DNA of 64,000 nucleotides, from the NCBI GenBank assembly GCA_016786485.1, contig JAEUWD010000045.1:1-64000 (forward strand), read 5' to 3'. The notes below the pieces were generated by a model, which saw only the letters and a program-made list of their open reading frames with translations, was not told where the DNA came from and searched no databases. How positions within the stretch are numbered: position 1 is the stretch's first letter; each line of letters starts with the position of its first letter. Both the position numbers and the translations under genes were made by a program. This document shows positions 44,478 through 52,930 of this stretch, piece by piece. The DNA is from Bacteriovoracaceae bacterium. GTDB taxonomy: Bacteria > Bdellovibrionota > Bacteriovoracia > Bacteriovoracales > Bacteriovoracaceae.

Positions 44478-45459
44478 AGAGACTGATGAGTCCGCCAAAA
44501 CCATAAGTCATATGCATAAAAAGATGCAGCATAAATGCCGTAGGGAGATAGATCATTTTTTGACTGCGTAAACAAATCAAAATCGAATAGAAAAAAACTA
44601 AAATTAAATAAACATAAATCAAATTAAACCAAGCGCTCTCTTGCATCAGTGGTAGCGAGAGACAATAAAGCAGTAATACCGTGGGCATCAAATACATCGG
44701 ATTAATATATTTGGGAAAAATACGATAACTATAAATTTGAAAACGTGCTGATTGATAACAATACTTAATCACTTCAACGAAGCCGCTAAAACGATGATTA
44801 TAAACAAAGAGATCTTGGATAAAATAAATTTTGCGTTTATTTTCCACCAGTTGGGCCAAGAGAATTTTATGTGCACCAACATCTAAACGATTATCAAAAC
44901 TCATTTTGTATTTTTGAAAGACTTCCGTTTTAAACCACAAATGATCAGGATGCAGCTCGAATTCTTTGGCCTCAGTCGTTGTTGTTTTCATGTTGTGAGC
45001 AATACCGTGCTTGATACTCTGTGGGCCCTTGGCCATTTTGGAAGTAAAAACGGCACCCACCACTTTCTCAAAGAGTTTTGCTTCAGGATGAGTAATATCA
45101 GTTCCTCCAAAAGCTTCTGGTTGATGAGCTTGAATAATTTGATTGGCACGATTTAAATAATGCTCTGGGAGTTCAACGCCCGATTTTAGAAAAACCAGAT
45201 AAGGCGTTTTCACTAACGGTGTTGCGCGGTTTTTTAATTCGCTTTGATTAACAGGTGCCGGGCCCACATCAAAAACTAAATTTAATTGCGAGCGTTCTTT
45301 CATGAATTGTTTTAAATAAGTTTCAATTGTTGCGTCTGGCCCATTCACCATCACAATTATCGAAAAATTTTTGTTCAAATTAGATGAAAGTAAGCTTTGA
45401 AGCGTTTGTTTTAAATCAATAATGCTCTTAGGAGCGAGAATAACGGCGGTGAAGTTCAT
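44449..45459 (-). CDS. Membrane-bound family 2 glycosyltransferase
   Basis: 336 residues. A GT-A domain of the GT2 type occupies about 1-220: VILAPKSIIDLKQTLQSLL, the nucleotide-binding VMVNGPDATIE and TPYLVFLKSGVELP in the place of the DxD region (the acidic pair is not obvious). Three or four hydrophobic helices follow (MYLMPTVLLLYCLSLPL, FNLIYVYLILVFFYSILICL and more) and anchor it in the membrane. It probably extends a surface polysaccharide. The start overlaps the preceding minus-strand gene by 4 bp. The altered metal motif lowers certainty about activity. Confidence 0.72.
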   Translation of the reverse strand: MNFTAVILAPKSIIDLKQTLQSLLSSNLNKNFSIIVMVNGPDATIETYLKQFMKERSQLNLVFDVGPAPVNQSELKNRATPLVKTPYLVFLKSGVELPEHYLNRANQIIQAHQPEAFGGTDITHPEAKLFEKVVGAVFTSKMAKGPQSIKHGIAHNMKTTTTEAKEFELHPDHLWFKTEVFQKYKMSFDNRLDVGAHKILLAQLVENKRKIYFIQDLFVYNHRFSGFVEVIKYCYQSARFQIYSYRIFPKYINPMYLMPTVLLLYCLSLPLMQESAWFNLIYVYLILVFFYSILICLRSQKMIYLPTAFMLHLFMHMTYGFGGLISLFKRPKFLKF

Positions 45460-45944
45460 TCCAAAGGTCCAGGTTCGGGGATAGGAGCTGTCGCAGTAGG
45501 TGGTACTACGATGGCCTCAGCTTTTTCTTCAGTCTTTGGTGTTGGTGCCTGGACTTCAACTTCAAAAACTTTTTCTTCAGGGATATCCATTTCTGGAGCT
45601 TTAACACTATAGAGTTCGAGTGGTTCATTTCTCATCACTCTACGAATGAGTTCGCGCGTGTTGATGATCTCATCACTCACACGACAAGCAAATGAAGCTG
45701 AACATTCAATCGGTTTTGAACATCGATCAACCAGTTCATTACTTTCTTGGCAAGTGCTATGAGTTGTTGGATAGGGAACATGGCCAGCAGGACATAGATC
45801 TGGCTTTGAAAGAGCATTAAAAAGTAGAGCTTGTTTCGCCTTAGCTTCTTTACCGCAGTAGATATAAGTGTGCACAAAAAGATTAATCTCAGCATGAGCA
45901 GATACGAAAAAAAACTGGAGTAAAATTAAGGTAAATTTCATCAC
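45456..45944 (-). CDS. Secreted cysteine-rich protein with acidic Pro-rich tail
   Basis: 162 residues with signal peptide MMKFTLILLQFFFVSAHA. The mature N-terminal half carries several cysteines (YIYCGKEAK, LCPAG, STCQES, DRCSKPIECSASFAC), probably disulfide-bonded. The last 60 residues are Pro/Glu/Ala-rich (EVQAPTPKTEEKAEAI, PTATAPIPEPGP) and likely unstructured. No family is recognised. The stop overlaps the glycosyltransferase start by 4 bp, so they share a transcript, and a role at the same envelope site is possible. Confidence 0.68.
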   Translation of the reverse strand: MMKFTLILLQFFFVSAHAEINLFVHTYIYCGKEAKAKQALLFNALSKPDLCPAGHVPYPTTHSTCQESNELVDRCSKPIECSASFACRVSDEIINTRELIRRVMRNEPLELYSVKAPEMDIPEEKVFEVEVQAPTPKTEEKAEAIVVPPTATAPIPEPGPLE

Positions 45945-45977
45945 TGTGCTTATCGACTTCTAGGTCTGAATCTTTAT

Positions 45978-46817
45978 CTAAAAGTAGAAGCCGTAACTAA
46001 GTAGCAATTCTGGATTATTTTGAGTTGCTTGATCGGCCAAAACGTCTTGAATATCAGGGTTTAGCGTTGAGATTTTACTGTACTGAATTGTTTTGTAACG
46101 ACCTTCGATAAACAAGAAGCTACTAGAACCTAAGGACACTTTATAACCTGCACCTACGATCAGGTTTGTACCATCAATAACCGTGTTATCTACGTTCAAA
46201 CTCGTTCCAACCATTCCAAGACCTGCAGTGAGATAGAAGCTATTGGTAAAATATCTTTGAGCAACTAAATTGAATTCAGTTCGAGTTGATTGAATTTTGG
46301 CACTAGCAGCGTTGGTAATCGCGATATCAGCTTGACCGGCAGTTGCACTAAATTCGAGTTGTAAATTCCAAGCTTGTCCGATGGATGTTCCGATTTGCCC
46401 CATGCCACCCATTTGCTGACCAAAAGTAAGTGAGCCATTTTCGTTTTTTATATCACTCGCGGCACCGGTGGTTCCAACGAGGGCGAGGTAGGTACCTTGG
46501 CGAACTTTCGCTGAAGAGCTGCGCTTTGAAACTGAGTTCACGCTTTCACGAAAAGACATACTTGGCATTGAAGATGAACCAAAATCTTGAGCAATCTGAC
46601 GTGAAACACCCACAACTTTTCCACCCGCCATACTACCTTTAACGATATAAATTTTCACTTGTTTGTTACTTACGGCAAAAATGCTACCAACTTCAGGAGT
46701 TTCATCTGATGAATCAAGTTTGATAACAACTTTATCACCTTTAACTTTGATGATTTCTGCTGCTTGAGCAGATAGCGCAAAATTAAGGCCCAAAAGAGCA
46801 CACAAAATTGTCTTCAT
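45978..46817 (-). CDS. Outer-membrane-associated protein, probable beta-barrel
   Basis: 279 residues with signal peptide MKTILCALLGLNFALSAQA. A short beta domain follows (IIKVKGDKVVIKLDSSDETPEVGSIFAV, about 22-60), then a Ser-rich linker and a C-terminal barrel of about eight strands (YLALVGTTGAASD ... LLLSYGFYF) ending in an aromatic residue. The N-terminal piece resembles small OB-like beta modules of other envelope proteins. A very strong ribosome site (GGGGGAG) precedes the ATG, so it is probably abundant. The next gene starts 33 bases after its stop on the same strand. Confidence 0.7.
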   Translation of the reverse strand: MKTILCALLGLNFALSAQAAEIIKVKGDKVVIKLDSSDETPEVGSIFAVSNKQVKIYIVKGSMAGGKVVGVSRQIAQDFGSSSMPSMSFRESVNSVSKRSSSAKVRQGTYLALVGTTGAASDIKNENGSLTFGQQMGGMGQIGTSIGQAWNLQLEFSATAGQADIAITNAASAKIQSTRTEFNLVAQRYFTNSFYLTAGLGMVGTSLNVDNTVIDGTNLIVGAGYKVSLGSSSFLFIEGRYKTIQYSKISTLNPDIQDVLADQATQNNPELLLSYGFYF

Positions 46818-46972
46818 TTTCTCCCCCGTCTATCAAAATATGTATCTACTATGTAGCAAGAACGGTGCCATTCATGGCCTTTAACTATTTGAAATTACTG
46901 GTATTTTTTGGGGTGTATGTCCGGAAAGTGTCGAATTGCTTAAATGTCAGACAGCTGGTAGTTTCACCTTTT

Positions 46973-47584
46973 ATGAAAAACCTAGAAGAAAAAATCCTGG
47001 CCCAGCTTAGATGTGGAACTTGTTTTCTGTTGCCAGAAGTTTGTCTGTGTTCCCTTATCCCAAATTTGAATTTGTCTACGAAAGTCAGCCTCATCATTCA
47101 TAAGTTGGAAATGAATCGTAGTTCAAACACCGGACGTTTAGCACTTAAGGCGCTACCTAATTCAGCGATGATTATTCGTGGTTTAAAAAACGATACACCT
47201 GATTTGTCTCAGCTTTTCGATGATGAATATGAAACGTTACTCCTTTATCCTTCTGATGATTCAATCGAGCTGACAGAAGATTTTGTGAAAGGGATAAAAA
47301 AGAAAATTCAACTGATTGTGCCGGATGGAAACTGGGGCCAAGCCAGAAAAGTTCATACTCGTCACAAAGAATTGGCCAATATTAAACGAGTGATGATTCA
47401 GCGAAAAGGTATCGATAGGCAGTATTTAAGAAAACCTCACGCCGAAAATGGCATGTCGACTCTTCAGGCGATTGCATATGCTTTAGGTATGATTGAAGGG
47501 GAAGCTGTACAGGATCAATTACTTAAGTTGTACAACGAAAAACTAACCAGAACTTTGAGACATTATCGCCGAGGGCAAAAATGA
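46973..47584 (+). CDS. DTW-domain protein, tRNA-uridine aminocarboxypropyltransferase-like
   Basis: SPOUT-related DTW family; TapT-type members make acp3U in tRNA. The zinc-binding start CGTCFLLPEVCLC (near residue 14), HKLEMNRSSNTGRLA and the catalytic-type VPDGNWGQARKV (DGNW in place of DGTW) are visible, followed by LRKPHAENGMSTLQAIAYAL. ATG 46973 gives 203 residues, the family length; the frame open to 46808 has no family match and runs across the divergent promoter region. The modified tRNA position is not deducible. Confidence 0.8.
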   Translation: MKNLEEKILAQLRCGTCFLLPEVCLCSLIPNLNLSTKVSLIIHKLEMNRSSNTGRLALKALPNSAMIIRGLKNDTPDLSQLFDDEYETLLLYPSDDSIELTEDFVKGIKKKIQLIVPDGNWGQARKVHTRHKELANIKRVMIQRKGIDRQYLRKPHAENGMSTLQAIAYALGMIEGEAVQDQLLKLYNEKLTRTLRHYRRGQK

Positions 47585-47624
47585 CTCAACTAACGGTGAA
47601 GATAGTCTTTCGATTTAGTTTAAT

Positions 47625-48665
47625 TTATTCTCGACAACGTTCCCGATCTTTTTTGTTGTAGTACATATCATCGTACTCAGTATCACATTCTTCTTGGTAA
47701 TCTTGATCGGTATCGTAGTAATCATCTTCCGATTTTGAATAATAATCATCATATTCATAGCTACTGCGGGCAAAGTCGAATGATTGATCACGATAAGTTT
47801 CCGCACAGAAGTAACGATAGTTTCTTTCAACGCTATTTAAGTTGTCTCGAGTCGCTGCACAGGAGTTGTAACCACTATAACAGGTGTTACCCCACCAATT
47901 CGTGACGACTTTGTGAGTATAGCTGTCGACCAGTTGATAGTTACAAGTTTCAATCGGACTATAGCGATGACGATATCCATTATAAACATAGTAAGGATAG
48001 TCATTATAAAGGTAATAACCATTCGAATATGAACTTGGATAAAAGATCCAATGCACATACACATAGCGTGGATAGCTGCGGTAAATGTAAACATAATAAT
48101 CATGGCAACTATTATAAGTCACATGATGATGAACCACATTTCTTTGTGGCTTATGATGACGGTTTCGGTAATCCACATGACGGTTACGAGCTGGTCGGTG
48201 ATAAGTTTGTGTTCCGTAGCTTGAACGATCTGGACGACGGTAAGTCACTGTCGTGCGAGTCGGTTCTCGGCGAGTACGTGACGATGTGTAGCTGCTATTG
48301 TTTTGTGATGGTGAAGTTGTTGTGGTTCTATCACGTCCACTAGTGCGGCTTGAATAAGTGGAATTATTGTTATTTGTTCGCGGTTGCGAGCTACGGTCGC
48401 GACTATATCCATTGTTGTTACTACTACTACTATTATTGCTGTTGGTATGCTGTCTTGGTTGATACGTCGAACGTGGCTGTGAAGAAGAAGGGCGGTGATA
48501 TCCGCCGCCACCTGAGCTCGAGCGACTGTGTCCGCCCCCTGCTGAACTTGAACGACTTGGACCTGAAGCTCCGCCAGAAGATGAAGAGCGACCTCGGCCC
48601 TGGCCATATGATTCAGCTACGAAAGCAATAAGCAAAAAAGATGAAAGTAGAAATTTCGAATGCAT
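47625..48665 (-). CDS. Secreted low-complexity Ser/Gly-, Asn- and Tyr-rich protein
   Basis: 346 residues with signal peptide MHSKFLLSSFLLIAFVAESYG. The composition changes in blocks: Ser/Gly/Arg (23-60), Asn/Ser/Thr/Arg (60-135), a basic His/Arg/Tyr block (RNRHVDYRNRHHKPQRNVVHHH), a dense Tyr block (YYVYIYRSYPRYVYVHW, then YYLYNDYPYYVYNGY), a folded-looking section with cysteines (TCYSGYNSCAAT, YFCAETY), and an acidic Asp/Glu/Tyr tail ending KDRERCRE. No family is recognised. The make-up recalls surface or matrix proteins, where Tyr-rich stretches can cross-link or adhere; this is analogy only. Open frames on other strands here come from low complexity. Confidence 0.7.
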   Translation of the reverse strand: MHSKFLLSSFLLIAFVAESYGQGRGRSSSSGGASGPSRSSSAGGGHSRSSSGGGGYHRPSSSQPRSTYQPRQHTNSNNSSSSNNNGYSRDRSSQPRTNNNNSTYSSRTSGRDRTTTTSPSQNNSSYTSSRTRREPTRTTVTYRRPDRSSYGTQTYHRPARNRHVDYRNRHHKPQRNVVHHHVTYNSCHDYYVYIYRSYPRYVYVHWIFYPSSYSNGYYLYNDYPYYVYNGYRHRYSPIETCNYQLVDSYTHKVVTNWWGNTCYSGYNSCAATRDNLNSVERNYRYFCAETYRDQSFDFARSSYEYDDYYSKSEDDYYDTDQDYQEECDTEYDDMYYNKKDRERCRE

Positions 48666-48908
48666 AACATATCCCTCAAGTTAGTTTTTCAAACGTAACC
48701 TTTTTACTAGGATAAAAGCACAAAAAAAAATTTACATTTGAGCTTTCTTACAAGTGTCAAAATGATACTTGAGAGCTAACTGACTAATATTATTTCAAAA
48801 TACAAATTAATTTGGCGCAAAAAAAGTGTAAAAAATTTATTTGAGAGTTTTCTTCTTACCGCGTGGATAGATCTTACATTTTAATATGATTTAATATTCT
48901 AGTGTCTT

Positions 48909-48934
48909 AAAAAAAAGGCCCTCTTACGAGGGCC
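48909..48934 (-). terminator. Intrinsic terminator of the VWA lipoprotein gene
   Basis: Minus-strand stem GGCCCTC-GTAA-GAGGGCC (48934-48917) followed by eight T (48916-48909), six bases past the stop at 48940. The rest of the 48666-48908 gap is AT-rich; I see no gene there, only the upstream region of the 47625-48665 gene. Confidence 0.93.
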
Positions 48935-48939
48935 ATTTA

Positions 48940-50076
48940 CTATAATTGTGTTATTGGTAAGTTGAATGAATCAGGTAGTACTTTTTCAGAAATTCTTCCA
49001 TTCGCAGGCGTCGTACCTAATGGGCAGCCGGTACCTTTGTTGTTGGCATTAAACATATATGAAATCTTTTCATTTGAACTATTGTGAATCAGTTCAAAAG
49101 TAACGGTTCCATTTCGAGTAGCAGTACAATACGCAAATTTCTTAATATTGTTAGCAAGTTTATTGAGCTTCACCGCCACTTTATCAAACTCTGCTGCTAG
49201 CATTGAACCACTTTCAGCTGCAAAGTATCCATCCGGTCCTAATTGTTTAAGAACAGAACTATTGATATCTGAAGAAGCTAAGCCAATCGTGTAGTAATTG
49301 GTTTCACTCGAGGTTTGTGAAATCACGTTTTTAGCTTGCTCTAATGTTACATAATTTGCTTCATCTGTTCCGTCAGTGAAAAGAATAACATTTCCGCGAT
49401 AGATACCGTTAGAAGGAATGACTGCTTGCTGAATAAAGTAACTTTTTAAAGATTGAGAAACCTGAGCACCTGCTATGATTGCATTGTAGAGATTCGTTGA
49501 AGAGTCAGCACAAAGTTTATCACCTTGAGGGTTGATATTAGCACCACAAACTAAGCCATCAATAACAGTGGCTACTTCGCTGTAATTCTTAAAAACATTT
49601 CTCCCCGTAGCAGTTGTAACTAAAAAGGCGTACTGGCGACCATCGAAAACGATAATCGAAACATATTGAGATTCTGATGCTAAGACTTTTTGTGCAAAGG
49701 CTTTAGCGGCAGATTTTAATTGATTAAAAACAGTTGCATCTTGAGTAATAGAGCCTGAGGTATCAAGCACTAGAATGGCAGAGGCTGCAAAGGTACCTTT
49801 GATTGAGTATAGAGCCGCTTTTGTTTCAGAACGTAGTGGCTTTTGCTCGCCACCAACAGTTTCGTATCCTGTAATATCAGCATTGGTAATTGTGAAAGGT
49901 TCATTGTTGCAATCAAAGGCTTCGAAAACAACTCCGACTTCTTGGTTGTTAGCGTTCGAGTATGCACCTCTTTGTGTTAGAGTGAGTGGGCATTTTTCAA
50001 AAGGCTTTACTTCTTTTTCAAAAAGTTCACAACCTGCTAGAGCTAAAACAACGAGCGCAAAATAAAGGTTCTTCAT
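48940..50076 (-). CDS. Lipoprotein with von Willebrand factor A domain
   Basis: 378 residues. A lipobox (LVVLALAGC, Cys at 16) directs lipid anchoring. After a domain of about 80 residues comes a VWA fold at about 95-310: the MIDAS motif DTSGS within AILVLDTSGSITQD, a supporting Thr in STNLYNA and Asp in ILFTDGTDEAN. The C-terminal 60 residues have paired cysteines (FAYCTATRNG, GTGCPLG). VWA domains bind partner proteins through the metal site, so adhesion or assembly at the outer membrane is likely. It lies 12 bases after a small secreted-protein gene and has a strong terminator. Confidence 0.85.
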   Translation of the reverse strand: MKNLYFALVVLALAGCELFEKEVKPFEKCPLTLTQRGAYSNANNQEVGVVFEAFDCNNEPFTITNADITGYETVGGEQKPLRSETKAALYSIKGTFAASAILVLDTSGSITQDATVFNQLKSAAKAFAQKVLASESQYVSIIVFDGRQYAFLVTTATGRNVFKNYSEVATVIDGLVCGANINPQGDKLCADSSTNLYNAIIAGAQVSQSLKSYFIQQAVIPSNGIYRGNVILFTDGTDEANYVTLEQAKNVISQTSSETNYYTIGLASSDINSSVLKQLGPDGYFAAESGSMLAAEFDKVAVKLNKLANNIKKFAYCTATRNGTVTFELIHNSSNEKISYMFNANNKGTGCPLGTTPANGRISEKVLPDSFNLPITQL

Positions 50077-50088
50077 ATAAATTCCTCT

Positions 50089-50430
50089 TTAAAAATTTTT
50101 AAGGTTATTAATTTTAGTGATAGCGTCCGTAAAATTTTGAGCGTTAACGTCTTTTTCAATTTCTTTCAGTGCTTCTCTTAATTCCGATGAATTTGTAATG
50201 ATTGAGTTATCAATCATTGGACGATAATTAGTGATATCTCGACGATAATTTGCAATACGAGTTTTCGAGTAGCGCATTTTATTACCATTTGTAAAAGTTG
50301 GTGACTTTAAGACTTTGATCCAATTAGCAGCATCCGTTTCGTAATTAGTAATAACATTAGTAATATCCACAGCTGCTTGAGACTGTGACAAAAAAGACAA
50401 CATAATAGCGATGAACAATAATGTTTTCAT
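50089..50430 (-). CDS. Small secreted protein upstream of the VWA lipoprotein
   Basis: 113 residues with signal peptide MKTLLFIAIMLSFLSQSQA. The mature part is helical and polar, rich in Asn/Thr/Ile (TNVITNYETDAANW, RRDITNYRPMIDNSIITN, KEIEKDVNAQNFTDAITKINNL), with no cysteine. It is the first gene of a two-gene operon with the VWA lipoprotein (12-base gap), so it may be its ligand or chaperone; that is inferred from position only. No family is recognised. Confidence 0.62.
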   Translation of the reverse strand: MKTLLFIAIMLSFLSQSQAAVDITNVITNYETDAANWIKVLKSPTFTNGNKMRYSKTRIANYRRDITNYRPMIDNSIITNSSELREALKEIEKDVNAQNFTDAITKINNLKNF

Positions 50431-50533
50431 GGGACTCCTTTTAATTAAGCGCGATGCAGTATATTTTTATTACGGCTTCGCGTCAATGGCTATGTGGAGA
50501 TTGTTTTGTTACTAAGTTATTGTTTTTACTATA

Positions 50534-52402
50534 TTAAAAATAGTACATATAGCCCAGCTGAGACTCATGATCGGTTTGATAAGAGATGTGCTCCAGGTTG
50601 AGGGCATGATTTTTCTTAAAGCTCCAACGTAAAATGTTTTTCCATAAATTGGTTTCTTTCAGTTGGCTAAAGTCATAGCGTAGATGCTGAAATTTCGTGC
50701 TTAAATTCAGGTTAAAACGTGTTTGTAGTAAAAGCCCGATTGATGGTCCAGCTCCCAGCCTAAAATGATTTTGTTCAAAATGCGGATTGTAATTAAATTC
50801 ACCTTCAAGATGAGTCATAAGATAAAACTTTTCAAGTATTGGATAAGTAAGTCCTAGACCCACTTCCGTTGTTCCGCTTAAACAATTAAAGCATTCAGCA
50901 TCTCGCAAACGTTTTACACCCAGATAAAGTTTATAGCTTGGATCAAAGAAATATTTTTCGATAGGAATAAGTGCTTCTGCATTAATAAAATCGATTTGAT
51001 GGACCAGTGGTTTACGATTTTCATACTTACGTAGAGAAAGATTTAGCATTTCTAGGTTCGACATCGGATTGCCAGTAAACTGATCGTGCACATCATGTAG
51101 CGCGAAACGATAACGAAGTTCTGTATAGTTGTTGAATATGTCAGATTTGCCAAAATTTAAATTGGCCCGACGCAATTCATGAGCATCATGGGGCTGATCA
51201 TTTTCATCTCGCGGAATTTCTTTAGGTAGCACGCGAATTTTGGTTTGGGCCAGTGCTAATAAAATTTTTGATTTTTTTGCCGTCACTTCTTTATCTTCAC
51301 TTAGAAGATCTTTGGCATTTTCATAGTCGAAATAATCGATTGCGATATCAAGTACCTTGGCCTTCTTTTCAACCCCTACGTTAGTGAGTCTTTGGTTGTC
51401 ATAATCGTTTTTCAAATAACCATCGAGAATATCTTTTTCTTCTGTCGTAAGAAGTGAAAACTTTTTTTCAAATTGCTTACGTTTGGAAGGTCGATATTTG
51501 ATACGACTGACTAAGCCAGGACTTCTGACGATGGCCTTTACGGTATCGACGGGCGTAACAAAAGTTTGCAATGAATCTGTCAGCTTTAATTCTGGTCGAA
51601 CCGTATCGAGTAGGAATAGTAAATGATATGAACAATTTTCATCAAAATAAAAATAATCAAAATAGGTATTACGCATTTCCCAAATATTTGCGACTAAGAA
51701 ATTTAATTCAGTTTGATTAAACTCCATTTCATAAATCCACAGGTCACGACTTTCATAATCATTGTATTCACGAACTTTGTAGTAATAAGGTAATGTGGCG
51801 AAACGCCCTTCGAAACCTCCAAAGATGCCTGCCACTCCATAGAGAAAGGAATTACTGGTGGTTACGACTGCCGCGTAATTAATTCCGTTGTCTAAAAGTT
51901 CGCTGCGTTCAGATTCCGAAGAAGATTCTTGTGGCGAAATCCGTAGTAACGTATGTCCGAAGGCGGAAGCTGGGCGTGAAATAAAATAAGAAGAAAAGAC
52001 CATATGAACTTTGCGTGGGTTGAGCCGTTTGAAGAAGACCGAAAATTCAGGACAATTGTTCCAAATATTATACTCAGGAATATCTTTTAAATGTTTTTTT
52101 AAAAATAAATAACGAGCGGGAAAGCGACAAGCATAAGTTTCACCACGTATGATAGTATTTTTTTTGGCGGCTTCGATATTAGCGGTGAGTTCAGCTTGCG
52201 GATCATATTTACCATCAGGTGAAACAAAAAAATCTTTTCCATCGGCCAAGGATTTTTGATCTTTGTATCGAAGTAAGTTAAGCCATTGTTGAGATTGAAC
52301 TAAGTTTTCGTCAGCGAACGCCGTGAAATTTAATAATAAAAAAAGGGGGAAGTGAAACTTCCCCCTGGTAAGAAAATAAAAAGTTATCTTAATTAGATAC
52401 AT
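50534..52402 (-). CDS. DUF4105 (Lnb-type) periplasmic protein with C-terminal barrel
   Basis: 622 residues. The DUF4105 region (about 110-300) shows MVFSSYFISRPASAFGHTLLRI, NYAAVVTTSN, FGGFEGRFATLPYYYKVREYNDYESRDLWIYE and a cysteine motif FDENCSYHLLFLLD; the family is thought to be NlpC/P60-like, with His and Cys as candidate catalytic residues. The last 180 residues read as barrel strands ending in YMYYF. The only normal start is ATG 52402, which overlaps the DUF3015 stop by 10 bp. The next 20 codons contain a perfect terminator hairpin (52338-52365), so expression may depend on readthrough. The signal peptide is odd, with two basic residues among hydrophobic ones. Confidence 0.78.
   Translation of the reverse strand: MYLIKITFYFLTRGKFHFPLFLLLNFTAFADENLVQSQQWLNLLRYKDQKSLADGKDFFVSPDGKYDPQAELTANIEAAKKNTIIRGETYACRFPARYLFLKKHLKDIPEYNIWNNCPEFSVFFKRLNPRKVHMVFSSYFISRPASAFGHTLLRISPQESSSESERSELLDNGINYAAVVTTSNSFLYGVAGIFGGFEGRFATLPYYYKVREYNDYESRDLWIYEMEFNQTELNFLVANIWEMRNTYFDYFYFDENCSYHLLFLLDTVRPELKLTDSLQTFVTPVDTVKAIVRSPGLVSRIKYRPSKRKQFEKKFSLLTTEEKDILDGYLKNDYDNQRLTNVGVEKKAKVLDIAIDYFDYENAKDLLSEDKEVTAKKSKILLALAQTKIRVLPKEIPRDENDQPHDAHELRRANLNFGKSDIFNNYTELRYRFALHDVHDQFTGNPMSNLEMLNLSLRKYENRKPLVHQIDFINAEALIPIEKYFFDPSYKLYLGVKRLRDAECFNCLSGTTEVGLGLTYPILEKFYLMTHLEGEFNYNPHFEQNHFRLGAGPSIGLLLQTRFNLNLSTKFQHLRYDFSQLKETNLWKNILRWSFKKNHALNLEHISYQTDHESQLGYMYYF
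52338..52365 (-). terminator. Intrinsic terminator inside the 5' end of the DUF4105 gene
   Basis: Minus-strand stem GGGGGAAGT-TTC-ACTTCCCCC (52365-52345) followed by seven T (52344-52338). It begins 28 bases after the DUF3015 stop, so it serves as that gene's terminator, yet it lies within codons 13-22 of the downstream reading frame. Confidence 0.9.
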
Positions 52403-52842
52403 GCCTTATTTTCTACAATAATGTTTGTGATTCTGTCATTAAGAGTCTCAGCAGAAGCTTGACCTTTAAAGATAGACTCATACTTTGATTGTAAAGTAGA
52501 ACCCATTGATTCAGTGTTAGCACATCCATATAGACTGCTTAATGAAGCAAGAGTTTCGCCGTTTCCACGAGCGATATCGTTTGCTAGAGCAACTTTGTTT
52601 GCTTCGATGAAAGAAACTTGAGCAACTTTAGTTTTGTCGTCTACTTGACACTCAGATGTACCTGAAGACATGCCAAAAGTTTGGTTACCTGATGAACCGT
52701 TGAAAGTTGCAGCAAGTACGTTCCATACTAGGCCAGATTTTTCTTTGAACATGATTGAACCAAGACCACAACCAGCTGGACCAGCTGCGAATGAAGCAGC
52801 AGAAAGTGAAAGTAGCGCAGAAACTAAAAGTAATTTTCTCAT
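52393..52842 (-). CDS. DUF3015 family secreted protein
   Basis: 149 residues with signal peptide MRKLLLVSALLSLSAASFA. The DUF3015 block is clear: AGCGLGSIMFKEKSGLVWNVLAATFNGSSGNQTFGMSSGTSEC, followed by a helical C-terminus and a final Cys. The function of the family is unknown; it is periplasmic or surface-located. ATG 52842 is chosen since AAGGAG lies six bases upstream; the frame open to 52911 adds residues before the signal peptide. The gene leads an attenuated pair with DUF4105. Confidence 0.85.
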   Translation of the reverse strand: MRKLLLVSALLSLSAASFAAGPAGCGLGSIMFKEKSGLVWNVLAATFNGSSGNQTFGMSSGTSECQVDDKTKVAQVSFIEANKVALANDIARGNGETLASLSSLYGCANTESMGSTLQSKYESIFKGQASAETLNDRITNIIVENKACI

Positions 52843-52930
52843 TGAAGACTCCTTTCTGAGAATAGAATTTTGAATAGTTAATAAGTTAACATGACCCCGT
52901 AACCGCCACAATCTTAAACTGATGCGGAAA

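Noticed and set aside
48029-48631. Open frames on both strands within the low-complexity secreted-protein gene
   Set aside because: They are by-products of biased codons; none has a ribosome site or sensible protein composition.
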